DNA from: a virus
Virus record (IMG/VR): IMGVR_UViG_3300017605_001116
Coordinates: 1-41,595 of that record
Reading direction: 5' to 3' (one strand)
DNA: 41,595 bases
In this document: piece after piece, positions 5,900-13,433 of the stretch
Layout of the letters: every line of letters starts with the position of its first letter
How positions within the stretch are numbered: the stretch's first letter is position 1
The notes under the pieces: model-generated
What the model was told of the DNA's origin: nothing
The model's input: only the letters and a program-made list of their open reading frames with translations
Databases searched by the model: none
Translations under genes and position numbers: made by a program

Positions 5900-6465
5900 G
5901 GAATTATGATCTTGCGCTCAATAAGATCGAGGAACTGCAGAAGGTAATCCAGCAGTCCGAGAACCGCTTACAACTCATCTTCGCAAATCCCCACCTGATC
6001 GCCCTCGCGCGCGGCGATCTCTACTTGAAGAAGGAAGCGGTGGCGGCATTCCGCGAGCCGCTGGGTGTCTTCCTCTTCAACCTCATCCCGGCTTGGGTTA
6101 GAGGCATCAGTCGAGAGGAGCCGGCGGAGTACTCGCCCCCGCCGGATGCGGCGGTCGCGGAGCCCCGAGAAACGCAGTACATTCCTCCTGCGTCCCCCTC
6201 CACGGCGGTTGGTCCGCCGACCGTGGCCTCGGAGCTCCGCACCACCGTCGCGGCTGTAGTGACCGCTCTCGTTGAGATGGGCCTGATCCAGCCGCAGGGG
6301 CCGGCGATGAAGCCCATCCTCCCTGCGGAATTACACCCTGGCGCAGCGCCGACCGTTGTGGGAAATGAGATCGCTGGGGCTTGGCAACCACCCCCTCGGC
6401 CTACGATCGAAGGGCCGCGATCCGCCGTGAGACGGGCGATGTACGAGATGCTCTCAAGGGGCTGA
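5896..6465 (+). CDS. Hypothetical protein between terminase and portal
   Basis: The 189-residue protein starts at the GTG overlapping the terminase stop. The N-terminus is a predicted coiled coil (ALNKIEELQKVIQQSENRLQ), followed by a region with a hydrophobic patch (PLGVFLFNLIPAWVRG) and a long Pro-rich linker. A second helix follows (TVAAVVTALVEMGLIQ) before a disordered C-terminus. No family is recognised. Its place suggests a head or packaging accessory protein. Confidence 0.6.
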   Translation: MRNYDLALNKIEELQKVIQQSENRLQLIFANPHLIALARGDLYLKKEAVAAFREPLGVFLFNLIPAWVRGISREEPAEYSPPPDAAVAEPRETQYIPPASPSTAVGPPTVASELRTTVAAVVTALVEMGLIQPQGPAMKPILPAELHPGAAPTVVGNEIAGAWQPPPRPTIEGPRSAVRRAMYEMLSRG

Positions 6466-6788
6466 TGGACTGGGACGACCTCGACAAACGCTTCCGCAAG
6501 AAGGTTCGCGTCGCTGGGGGCGACGAGTGCTGGGAATGGACCGGGGGGCGGTTCTCGAATGGTTATGGCGTCTACTGGTCGCGAGATCATCAGGGCGCGA
6601 TGAGGGCACATCGGTTCGTCTTCATGCGCATGATCGGCCCGATCCCTGATGGACTCTTCGTCCTTCATCGCTGCGATATGCCTACTTGCGTGAACCCGAG
6701 ACACCTCTTCTTGGGCACTCAGGCGACGAATATGAGAGATCGGCATCGGAAAGGCCGCACCGCAGTGGCCGACCGCCCGGTCGGTTGA
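6465..6788 (+). CDS. HNH homing-type endonuclease
   Basis: The 107-residue protein has the HNH_3-type core: CWEWTGG, then RAHRFVFMRMIGPIPDG, then VLHRCDMPTCVNPRHLFLG and TNMRDRHRKGR. Catalytic His is in VLHRCD; Asn and His are in CVNPRHL. These small enzymes are free-standing nicking or homing endonucleases common in phages. The start ATG overlaps the preceding stop (TGATG). It lacks the C-terminal DNA-binding helix region seen in its two relatives in this genome (9336 and 32446), so specificity may be reduced or provided elsewhere. It lies between terminase and portal. Confidence 0.85.
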   Translation: MDWDDLDKRFRKKVRVAGGDECWEWTGGRFSNGYGVYWSRDHQGAMRAHRFVFMRMIGPIPDGLFVLHRCDMPTCVNPRHLFLGTQATNMRDRHRKGRTAVADRPVG

Positions 6789-6793
6789 TTAGG

Positions 6794-6831
6794 TAGCCTA
6801 ATTCAGGCTATTCCCCGGGCTACATGCCCGG
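6794..6831 (+). promoter_or_regulatory. Two hairpins in front of the portal gene
   Basis: TAGCCT-AATTC-AGGCTA (6794-6810) and CCGGGC-TACAT-GCCCGG (6815-6831) are perfect stems. The first ATG of the portal gene lies in the loop of the second. The region is the AT-richest part between two gene blocks. It could limit portal translation or act as an operator; neither is shown. A second ATG at 6833, just after the hairpin, is an alternative start. Confidence 0.4.
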
Positions 6832-8911
6832 CATGTTCGAGGACCCGAAGGCTTACGAGCAGTCCCTCGTCCCCGGGCTTGCCGCCCTTCTGACCGACAT
6901 CACGCCGGTCCCGGGCTGGGTCGCCTTGAAGCAGGAGTCCCAGCAGCAGGGCATGCCGCCCGAGATCCCCGGCATGGTCGCCGACCCCGAGACGGTGATC
7001 GCCAAGCTGACCAACGACCGGATCGTCCAGCAGACCCATTCCGACGTCGACGAGTCGAAGAACGCCCGCCAGGACCGCGAGGCTGACTGGCGCTCCAGCG
7101 CCGACCTCTACAACAACATCGGCGACGACTCGGGTAAGGCGCCGTGGCAGGCGCGCGTCTTCATTCCACAAATTCACGCCAAGATCGAAATGGCCCGCTC
7201 GCTCGTCAAGTCGAGCCTGCTCCAGAACCCCAACTGGTTCACCCTCGAGAAGCTCCCGACGTGGACTCCCGAGACCGCAGACGTGCAGTTCATCGAGCAC
7301 ATCTGCCGCGTCGTGCTCGACCTCGCCAACTTCATCGACGAGTACATGATGGCCCTCGAGGAAGGGTTCCTCTACGGCACCGGCTGCATCAAGCTCGTCT
7401 GGGAGCAGTGGATGGAGCGGAGCCCCGAGCTCCAGGACGTCCCCATCTACCAGGACCCGCAGCAGCAGCAGATGGCCCAGATGATGGGCCAGCCGACGAC
7501 GCGCCCGACCATCGTCTCTCAGCCTCGCCCGAGGTCGTGCCTTCGCGCGTACCAGGTCCCGGTCTGGAACATCTACCCAGACCCGTTCCACCAGGACTAC
7601 CGCCGCGGCCGCTACATGGTCGAGGAGCTGCTCGTCGATCAGGAGGAGATCGAGGACAACATCAAGCTCGGCGCCTACAACTGCCTCGACGACATCAAGG
7701 ACATCGGCGAGCCGTGCGGTACCACCTACGAGTTCGAGCGGCGCCAGCGGGAGGGGCGTCAGTCGTTGATCGGCCGCCGTGGCCCCCGCAAGCAGCATCT
7801 CCTGCAGATCAGGTACGGGAACTTCTACGACGACGACGGCTCGATGCTGGTCGAGAACTGGGTCTCCATCGTCGCCAACAAGAAGAAGGTCATCGCGCTT
7901 GACTCGAATCCCAGCTGGACCGGCAAGCGCCCGTACATCCTGACGACCCCGCTGCCCATGCGCGGCAGCCCGTGGGGACGGGAGATCATCTACGCAGCCA
8001 AGCCGCTGCAGGTCGTCTTGAACGCGATCTACAACCTGATGATCGACTCGACGACGTTCGGCGTGATCCCCGCCTGCACCGTCAACAAGAACAAGCTCGA
8101 CCCCGACGAGGACTTCGACTCGCTCACGCCCGGCGCGGTCTACCACGTGACCGGCGACGGGGCGATTCAGCCGCTGAAGATCGCGACAACGCCGTCCGAA
8201 GCGATGCCCATGATCCAGAGCTTCGAGGCGAAGATCGACGAGTCGACCATGATGTACGGCACGCTCGCCGGCGAGCCTCCGCTCAAGGGCAGAAGCACCG
8301 CGACGCAGTACCGCGGCGAAGTCTCGCAGGGCCGCTCCGCTGCGTCGATCCTGGCCCACGGCCTCCAGAAGCGCGACCTCGAGCCCGCCGTCCAGCTCGC
8401 CTACGAGAACATCCTTCAGTACCTGAGCGACATCAGCGACCCCAAGCTGCAGGAGGCGTTCAGCGTCTTCATGGGGCCGTCAAGCTTCCTCGACGAGTGG
8501 AACCGCTACCGCCTGCTGAATGCGAAGTTCCAGGTCAGAGCTCGCGGCATCTCGAACCAGATGGAGAAGGAGGATCAGCTCCAGAAGCTGATGCAGCTCT
8601 CCACCACCGCGCAGATGCTGCAGATGCCGTTCGACGTGCAGGGCAAGATCTTCTTCCGCACCGCCGAGGCGATGATGATCGATCCGCGCGAACTGAACGC
8701 GCCCGCGGACGAGGCCGGCTGGCAAGCCTTCACGCAGCAGATGATGGCCCAGCAGCAAGCGACTGGAGGGGGTCAGGGAGCAGGACCGGGCGGCGCACGC
8801 GGAGCGTCGCCGGAGCCGCCTGCTCCGCCGACTGGCCCCCCCGGTCCTCCTTCTCCGCAGGCTACGCAAAACATGGTGACGGCGAGTAGCGGGCCGCCGG
8901 CTGTGGGGTGA
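6824..8911 (+). CDS. Portal protein
   Basis: The 695-residue protein has the size and position of podovirus-type portals. It starts with a helical head (DRIVQQTHSDVDESKNARQD), continues with a mixed core (GRYMVEELLVDQEEI...), and has the portal-like LKGRSTATQYRGEVSQGRSAA segment followed by long helices (RDLEPAVQLAYENILQYLSD) and a Gln/Met-rich crown and a Pro/Gly-rich tail. Portals form the dodecameric ring through which DNA enters and leaves and which docks the terminase. Start codon is ATG at 6824 within a hairpin; ATG 6833 is possible. Location directly after terminase and before the coat gene is standard. Confidence 0.82.
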   Translation: MPGMFEDPKAYEQSLVPGLAALLTDITPVPGWVALKQESQQQGMPPEIPGMVADPETVIAKLTNDRIVQQTHSDVDESKNARQDREADWRSSADLYNNIGDDSGKAPWQARVFIPQIHAKIEMARSLVKSSLLQNPNWFTLEKLPTWTPETADVQFIEHICRVVLDLANFIDEYMMALEEGFLYGTGCIKLVWEQWMERSPELQDVPIYQDPQQQQMAQMMGQPTTRPTIVSQPRPRSCLRAYQVPVWNIYPDPFHQDYRRGRYMVEELLVDQEEIEDNIKLGAYNCLDDIKDIGEPCGTTYEFERRQREGRQSLIGRRGPRKQHLLQIRYGNFYDDDGSMLVENWVSIVANKKKVIALDSNPSWTGKRPYILTTPLPMRGSPWGREIIYAAKPLQVVLNAIYNLMIDSTTFGVIPACTVNKNKLDPDEDFDSLTPGAVYHVTGDGAIQPLKIATTPSEAMPMIQSFEAKIDESTMMYGTLAGEPPLKGRSTATQYRGEVSQGRSAASILAHGLQKRDLEPAVQLAYENILQYLSDISDPKLQEAFSVFMGPSSFLDEWNRYRLLNAKFQVRARGISNQMEKEDQLQKLMQLSTTAQMLQMPFDVQGKIFFRTAEAMMIDPRELNAPADEAGWQAFTQQMMAQQQATGGGQGAGPGGARGASPEPPAPPTGPPGPPSPQATQNMVTASSGPPAVG

Positions 8912-8914
8912 GCG

Positions 8915-9325
8915 ATGTCCATCACGCCGAACAAGCGCCAGTACGGGAGCACGTCGATCATCCGCGTCGCGACCACCTTCACCGGCGCCGCGCAAGGCAC
9001 CATCTGGACTCCCGCCGCAGGCAAGCGCATCACGCTGAAGGGCTGCGCCCTCAGGGCTCGCGTGACGACCGCCCTTGCCGGCGCGACTCCCGGCGATGCG
9101 ATCTTCCTCCTCGACAACGCCGTCGCGACGCCGCTCGTCTCGCTCGGCACCATCACCACGGCAACCGACGCCCCCGGCGCCGTGGCTTACGGCTTGACCT
9201 TCTTCGACTACGATTACGGCTACCAGCTCGCCGTCGGCAACGTGCTCAAGGTCTCCACCCTCGCGACCATCACCACCGGCGTGATCGCGGTGGAGGGCTT
9301 CGTCTGGGGAGACGAATCAGCGTAA
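8915..9325 (+). CDS. Small beta-rich putative decoration protein
   Basis: The 136-residue protein is made of alternating beta-strand-like Thr/Val/Ala segments and Gly/Pro turns (ITLKGCALRARVTTALAG...). It starts three bases after the portal stop. Similar composition and length are seen at 14466, 16089, 16742 and 17264, suggesting a set of small jelly-roll proteins on the virion. No catalytic motif is seen. Family assignment is by composition and position only. Confidence 0.6.
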   Translation: MSITPNKRQYGSTSIIRVATTFTGAAQGTIWTPAAGKRITLKGCALRARVTTALAGATPGDAIFLLDNAVATPLVSLGTITTATDAPGAVAYGLTFFDYDYGYQLAVGNVLKVSTLATITTGVIAVEGFVWGDESA

Positions 9326-9335
9326 GCTGCCGGCC

Positions 9336-10175
9336 ATGCATCCCTGGCTTGAGACGTCGAAGTTCGAGCAGCGGTACATTCCCGAGCCCAACACCGGGTG
9401 CTGGCTTTGGACGGCCGCTCTCTCTCCGAGTGGTTACGGTAGCGTTTGGCCCGAAGGTCGCCGCGTCGGCACATCCTGGCGAGCGCATCGGCTCGCCTAC
9501 GTGCTTTTCCGCGGCGATATCCCCGAAGGCATGCAGGTCCTCCATCGCTGCGACACGCCTTCCTGTGTGAACCCCGATCATCTCTTCCTTGGTACTCCGG
9601 CTGACAACAAGCGTGACGAGAGAGCGAAGGGGCGGTCGGCTATCGGCGAGCGACACCCTCGAGCCAGGCTGACCGCGGCGAATGTTCGCTCGATCCGCGA
9701 GCGCTACGGCCGGGACTCCACGGCGTCCCTCGCCCAGGAGTTCGGCATCTCGAAGTACCACGTCTGGGATGTCGCAAGGGGAAAAGCTTGGGCTTCGGTG
9801 CTGAAGCCCGTGCTGGCGCTGCTCTTCGTTAGCTTGGCAGCTAGTGCGAATGCGATGGTGGACACTACCTATAATCGCCATTCCCGAGGAAACGTCGTTT
9901 CGTACTCCCAGGTATCTTGCGGAACGACCAGTACGACGCTCAGAACGACCAACGTGGGAGTCTATGATCGACTCTCCATCACCATCAAGAACTGCGAAGC
10001 CAGCGGAGGCAATAACGTCTACGTCTGCCCAGGTTCGGCTACGTGCACGACCGCTACGGGTTTTCAGCTCGCGCCGCGTGAGGGATTTTGGATAGATTGG
10101 AGCAATAACGGCGTCATCAGCTGCATCGCCACGGTGGGCGCGGTGAACGTGTGCAACATCGACGAGCGAGACTAG
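9336..10175 (+). CDS. HNH endonuclease fused in frame to secreted protein
   Basis: Residues 1-154 are a complete HNH_3-type endonuclease: GCWLWTAALSPSGYG, RAHRLAYVLFRGDIPEG, VLHRCDTPSCVNPDHLFLG, then a DNA-binding region (ARLTAANVRSIRERYG ... SLAQEFGISKYHVWDVARG). No stop follows; the frame runs straight into a Sec signal-peptide protein whose own GTG start is at 9798. Either the endonuclease gene inserted upstream and lost its stop, or the two are made as a fusion and separately from the internal GTG. The first ATG is ten bases after the previous gene. Confident HNH; the fusion is what the sequence shows. Confidence 0.8.
   Translation: MHPWLETSKFEQRYIPEPNTGCWLWTAALSPSGYGSVWPEGRRVGTSWRAHRLAYVLFRGDIPEGMQVLHRCDTPSCVNPDHLFLGTPADNKRDERAKGRSAIGERHPRARLTAANVRSIRERYGRDSTASLAQEFGISKYHVWDVARGKAWASVLKPVLALLFVSLAASANAMVDTTYNRHSRGNVVSYSQVSCGTTSTTLRTTNVGVYDRLSITIKNCEASGGNNVYVCPGSATCTTATGFQLAPREGFWIDWSNNGVISCIATVGAVNVCNIDERD
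9798..10175 (+). CDS. Secreted Cys-containing protein (internal start)
   Basis: Reading from the GTG at 9798 gives 125 residues beginning MLKPVLALLFVSLAASANA, a textbook Sec signal peptide with an ANA cleavage site. The mature part has six cysteines, in VSCGTT, KNCEAS, YVCPG, TCTTA, ISCIA and VCNID, which could form disulfides in the periplasm or outside. Such a protein among head genes is unexpected. No family is recognised. It overlaps the start of the fibre gene by 25 bases. A weak upstream ribosome site means translation may depend on read-through from the HNH part. Confidence 0.55.
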   Translation: MLKPVLALLFVSLAASANAMVDTTYNRHSRGNVVSYSQVSCGTTSTTLRTTNVGVYDRLSITIKNCEASGGNNVYVCPGSATCTTATGFQLAPREGFWIDWSNNGVISCIATVGAVNVCNIDERD

Positions 10176-11848
10176 CTCTCCTCGCGCTGCTTCCTCTGCT
10201 GCTGGGATCGGGGCTTATCAGCGGCGGCGGTGGCGGTGGTGGTGGCGGCCCGGCGACGGATCTCACCTGCGTCGCCTGCGTGAGCGACGCCGAACTCGCC
10301 AGTAACTACTCCGGCATCGGTGCCTGCGGCGCGAGCACCTGGGCCAGCACGCTCAACGACAACGCTGCTCCCACCTGCACCCAGCCTGCCTTCACCGACA
10401 TCTCCGGCTCGGTCACCGACGCTCAGGTCCCGAACACGATCACCGTGGACCTCGCCACGGCAGCGACGGCGCTAGCGGCGAACCCTACGGACTGTGCGGC
10501 GAACCAGTTCGCCAATGCCATCGTCGCGAACGGGAACCTCACCTGCGCCCAGCCGAACTTCACCGACCTCGCGGGTACGGCGACCGACGCTCAGATCCCG
10601 AACACCATCACCATCAGCCTTGCCGCGACTGCCACGGCGCTGGCGGCCGATCCTACCGACTGCACCGCCAACCAATACGCGAATGCCATCGCCGCGAGCG
10701 GGAACCTCACCTGCGCGCAGCCGGACCACGCGAACCTCCAGAACCTAGCCATCGGCGATCCGCACACGCAGTACCTGCTCCTCGCCGGGCGATCGGGCGG
10801 GCAGTCAGCCAACGGCGGAACGGCCGCTGGCGATGACCTGACTCTCAACTCGACAGCCAACGCCACCAAGGGGTCCATCTTCTTCGGCTCAGAGTGGGAG
10901 TGGCTGGATCTGGTTCCAGACCCGGCAGACGGCACGAGCGGCAACGGCGGCCTCTGGAACCCAACAGTATCGGTCACCGGCAACGCAGGCACTACTTCAA
11001 ACCTCCGCGGAATCTATCTGAACCCGACCGTCAACTACAATGACGTTAGCCCCCATGTCGTCATCGACAGCTACAAGGCAGTCGAGGGCGCCGGGACGTT
11101 CACGGTTTCCGGCACTGCCACCCAAGCTTCGGCCTGGGCACTCTTCGCTGCCACTTCTACGTTGGATTCCACGCTGGCTACTGCCGTGCCTCCGACTCCG
11201 GTTGCGTTTCGATCCGCGCTGCTCATCAAGTATTCGGCAACCTCCGGCACCGGGGCCATGAACGGAACCGCGGCGGCCTTTCAGGACAGCAACACCTACC
11301 GAAATATAGATGCGGGCGGGACGTTCACCCTCGCCGCGCCGACGAGTTTCGTGTCGAGCCCGATCTTCACCGAGACGGCGGGCGCGCTCAATATCACCAC
11401 GTTCCGCGGCTTCTGGGCCGCCAACCCGACCATCAACGGCACGCCGCAGGTGACCACGCAGGTGGGCGTCGACATCGACAAGCCCACGCGCGCGGGTACC
11501 GGGGCGGGAAACATCGGGCTCCGCAACTCGGGGACAACCGTCTACACCAATACCAATCAGGCAGTGAACGCGGCGACCGACACCATCACGTGCGCGGCGA
11601 CCTACCAGACGATCACCCTTCCAAGCGGCAACATCACCCTGACTTCCAACCCCAGCATCGCCGACGGGGCGACCGGGCAGATCTGCATCCTCCAGAACGT
11701 CGGAGCCAACACGCTCACCCTGACCGACGCCACCAACGGCATGAACCTCGCCGCGGCCACGCGTGCGCTCGCGAGCGACGATACCCTCATGCTGATCTAC
11801 GGCGGTGCCGCAGGCGACTGGGTCGAGATCGCCTTCGCGAACAACTAG
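10151..11848 (+). CDS. Large repeat-containing fibre-like protein with signal-like N-terminus
   Basis: The 565-residue protein starts at GTG with a Leu-rich hydrophobic stretch (LALLALLPLLLGSGLIS) and a nine-Gly linker. Then come repeats of about 56 residues around TDAQVPNTITV ... PTDCAANQFA ... NGNLTCAQPNFTDL. The rest is Thr/Ala/Asn-rich beta structure ending in a C-terminal domain with ITLPSGNITLTSNPS. Such repeats are typical of surface adhesins and phage fibres. The N-terminal signal-like helix is atypical of a virion protein. It may be a tail or head fibre, or an exported surface protein. Confidence 0.6.
   Translation: MQHRRARLALLALLPLLLGSGLISGGGGGGGGGPATDLTCVACVSDAELASNYSGIGACGASTWASTLNDNAAPTCTQPAFTDISGSVTDAQVPNTITVDLATAATALAANPTDCAANQFANAIVANGNLTCAQPNFTDLAGTATDAQIPNTITISLAATATALAADPTDCTANQYANAIAASGNLTCAQPDHANLQNLAIGDPHTQYLLLAGRSGGQSANGGTAAGDDLTLNSTANATKGSIFFGSEWEWLDLVPDPADGTSGNGGLWNPTVSVTGNAGTTSNLRGIYLNPTVNYNDVSPHVVIDSYKAVEGAGTFTVSGTATQASAWALFAATSTLDSTLATAVPPTPVAFRSALLIKYSATSGTGAMNGTAAAFQDSNTYRNIDAGGTFTLAAPTSFVSSPIFTETAGALNITTFRGFWAANPTINGTPQVTTQVGVDIDKPTRAGTGAGNIGLRNSGTTVYTNTNQAVNAATDTITCAATYQTITLPSGNITLTSNPSIADGATGQICILQNVGANTLTLTDATNGMNLAAATRALASDDTLMLIYGGAAGDWVEIAFANN
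10415..10738 (+). repeat. Tandem repeats of about 168 bp within the fibre gene
   Basis: The block from TDAQVPNTITV to NFTDLAG is repeated about 168 bp later, starting near 10415 and 10583. A diverged half copy precedes at the 5' side (NDNAAPTCTQPAFTD). Each copy holds conserved Cys and the TDAQ...NTIT pattern. Length changes by recombination between copies are plausible. Confidence 0.7.
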
Positions 11849-11875
11849 AACGCCTTCGCTTGATTAGGGGCGCTA

Positions 11876-11899
11876 CTTCTGGCAAGGGGGAGCCAGAAG
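11876..11899 (+). promoter_or_regulatory. Hairpin presenting the ribosome site in its loop
   Basis: CTTCTGGC and GCCAGAAG form a perfect eight-base-pair stem around the loop AAGGGGGA, which is the Shine-Dalgarno of the gene starting at 11901. The start codon follows the stem by one base. A stem this stable next to a start usually regulates initiation by protein binding or folding, or exposes the ribosome site. The same idea recurs near 40683 and 41263. Confidence 0.5.
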
Positions 11900-11900
11900 C

Positions 11901-12149
11901 ATGCCTACTGACAAGTCGTTCAGGAAGGTCCAGGGGGGCTCGAGCCCCAGCCAGAAGGGCGCTGAGTACGCCATCAAGCGTTACCCGGTGCCCGGGATGC
12001 ACGAGACGGCCAAGGCCCCCAAGGGCCAGGCCCGCTCGCCCAAACCCCAGCACCTCGGCGCCACCCGCGGCGTCGGTGCGGGGGGCAAGAAGGTGCCCCC
12101 GATGGGCACGACGAAGCACACGCGCGCGATGGGCATCGAGAGCACCTAG
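11901..12149 (+). CDS. Small basic hypothetical protein
   Basis: The 82-residue protein is Lys/Gly/Pro-rich and likely disordered (FRKVQGGSSPSQKGAEYAIK). The ATG lies right after a hairpin with AAGGGGGA in its loop. Its stop is followed immediately by the next gene. Basic disordered proteins encoded just before coat and scaffold genes may bind DNA or aid assembly; the role is unknown. Confidence 0.6.
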   Translation: MPTDKSFRKVQGGSSPSQKGAEYAIKRYPVPGMHETAKAPKGQARSPKPQHLGATRGVGAGGKKVPPMGTTKHTRAMGIEST

Positions 12150-12653
12150 ATGCCCCGTGCCTTCGAGCACCGGGAACGCATCCTCGACGTCGCCGAGGCG
12201 GCGCCGGCCACCACCTGGCTCGAGGCCGCCGAGGCTCTCCTCGATCAGCAGTCGGCCCAGGCTCGAAGCGAGCTCACCGGAAGCTTCACCGACCGCTCCG
12301 AGGCTCGCCGCCAGCTCCGCGCCATTCGCACCATCAAGGATGCGCTGAAAGCGGAGAAGTCCATCCCTGCCAAGAAGTTCCCCTACGAGAAGAGCGACGA
12401 TCCGCTGATCCGGCGCATGAGGCGCGCGGACCTCCTCTGCTTCAAGGGCTGGCGCGATTCCATCAGGAAGAAGCTCGTCGAGCTCGCCGATATCTCCGAG
12501 CGCAGCTTCTTGGACGCCAAGGTCGCCAACGACGACGACATCGTCCTCTCGCTCGCGCTGAGAGCCTTCGTCGCTGAGCTCGACTGGGTGGCGACCCGTG
12601 GCGAAACCGCCCGGTCCACCTTCGCCCGCCGGGCGATGAAAGAGGCCAGCTAG
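12150..12653 (+). CDS. Helical hypothetical protein upstream of scaffold
   Basis: The 167-residue, mostly helical and charged protein has a basic central part (RSEARRQLRAIRTIKDALK). It starts directly after the previous stop and shares TAGTG with the next gene. I recognise no family. The place between fibre and scaffold genes suggests a capsid assembly factor, by position only. Confidence 0.6.
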   Translation: MPRAFEHRERILDVAEAAPATTWLEAAEALLDQQSAQARSELTGSFTDRSEARRQLRAIRTIKDALKAEKSIPAKKFPYEKSDDPLIRRMRRADLLCFKGWRDSIRKKLVELADISERSFLDAKVANDDDIVLSLALRAFVAELDWVATRGETARSTFARRAMKEAS

Positions 12654-13366
12654 TGGCAGACGAACAGCCCTCGATCGAGCAGATGATCGCCCACCTCGCG
12701 CAGCAGGTCGGGCAAGTCTCGCAGAACCAGGCCGCCCAGGCACAGACCCTCCAGCAACTCGCTCAAGGGACGCAGGTCGCCGCGCACGCCGCTCGCCAAG
12801 CTGCCCAGGCCAGCCGTCCCCCGCCCGATCCCGACGGCTACTCGCGGTTGAACGAGGAGTACCTGAAGACCCTCGCCAACGACCCGATCGGCCTTCGGAA
12901 CGCCGAGAAGCAGCAGATCGCCAACGAGATCGCCGGGCAGCTCAGGCAGGAGATGGCCGCGTCGGTCACCGAGGCCGAGCGCCGACGCCACGCCGAGGAG
13001 ATGGAGCGGTCCATCTACCAGCAGCACCCGCACCTCGTCTCCGAAGGCCCGTACCTGGAATTCTACTTGAACCACCTGAACCGCTCGCCCGGCAGCGCGG
13101 GCTGGCCCATCGAGGCCAAGGTCAAGCAAGCCATCGAGTGGTCCTACGAGAACAAGGCCGAGCGCGAGAACGCCATCGTCCACGCCTACGAGCGGTCCAA
13201 GAAGGAGATGGCCCGAGCGTCAAGCCCGGGCGGCAGATCCTTCCGCGATCCGAGCGGTCAAGATCAAGGCGAGTCCGAGTCGCCCGAGGCTGCCAATCAG
13301 AAACGCTTCGAGGTGCTCCAGGGCAAGCGCACCGCAGCAATGGGGGGTGGACGTTACATCAAGTGA
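12653..13366 (+). CDS. Putative scaffolding / capsid assembly protein
   Basis: The 237-residue protein has a long Gln/Ala-rich coiled-coil N-terminus (AQQVGQVSQNQAAQAQTLQQ), charged helices through the centre, and a basic C-terminal tail (NQKRFEVLQGKRTA), the general form of scaffolds that bind coat through a basic helix-loop-helix end. The start is GTG overlapping TAG (TAGTG). Immediately upstream of the coat gene, where podoviruses carry the scaffold. It shows no sequence motif that proves this. Confidence 0.65.
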   Translation: MADEQPSIEQMIAHLAQQVGQVSQNQAAQAQTLQQLAQGTQVAAHAARQAAQASRPPPDPDGYSRLNEEYLKTLANDPIGLRNAEKQQIANEIAGQLRQEMAASVTEAERRRHAEEMERSIYQQHPHLVSEGPYLEFYLNHLNRSPGSAGWPIEAKVKQAIEWSYENKAERENAIVHAYERSKKEMARASSPGGRSFRDPSGQDQGESESPEAANQKRFEVLQGKRTAAMGGGRYIK

Positions 13367-13433
13367 CGTTCGCCACGGGATCGGCGTCCCGAATAACAGC
13401 AACCTTCAGATCCGCGGGAAAACAGAGCCATGA

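Noticed and set aside
6803-8359. Long minus-strand open frame (518 codons) opposite the portal gene
   Set aside because: It mirrors the strongly supported portal gene, has a composition of Val/Asp/Leu/Arg typical of antisense frames in GC-rich genes, and has no ribosome site or domain.
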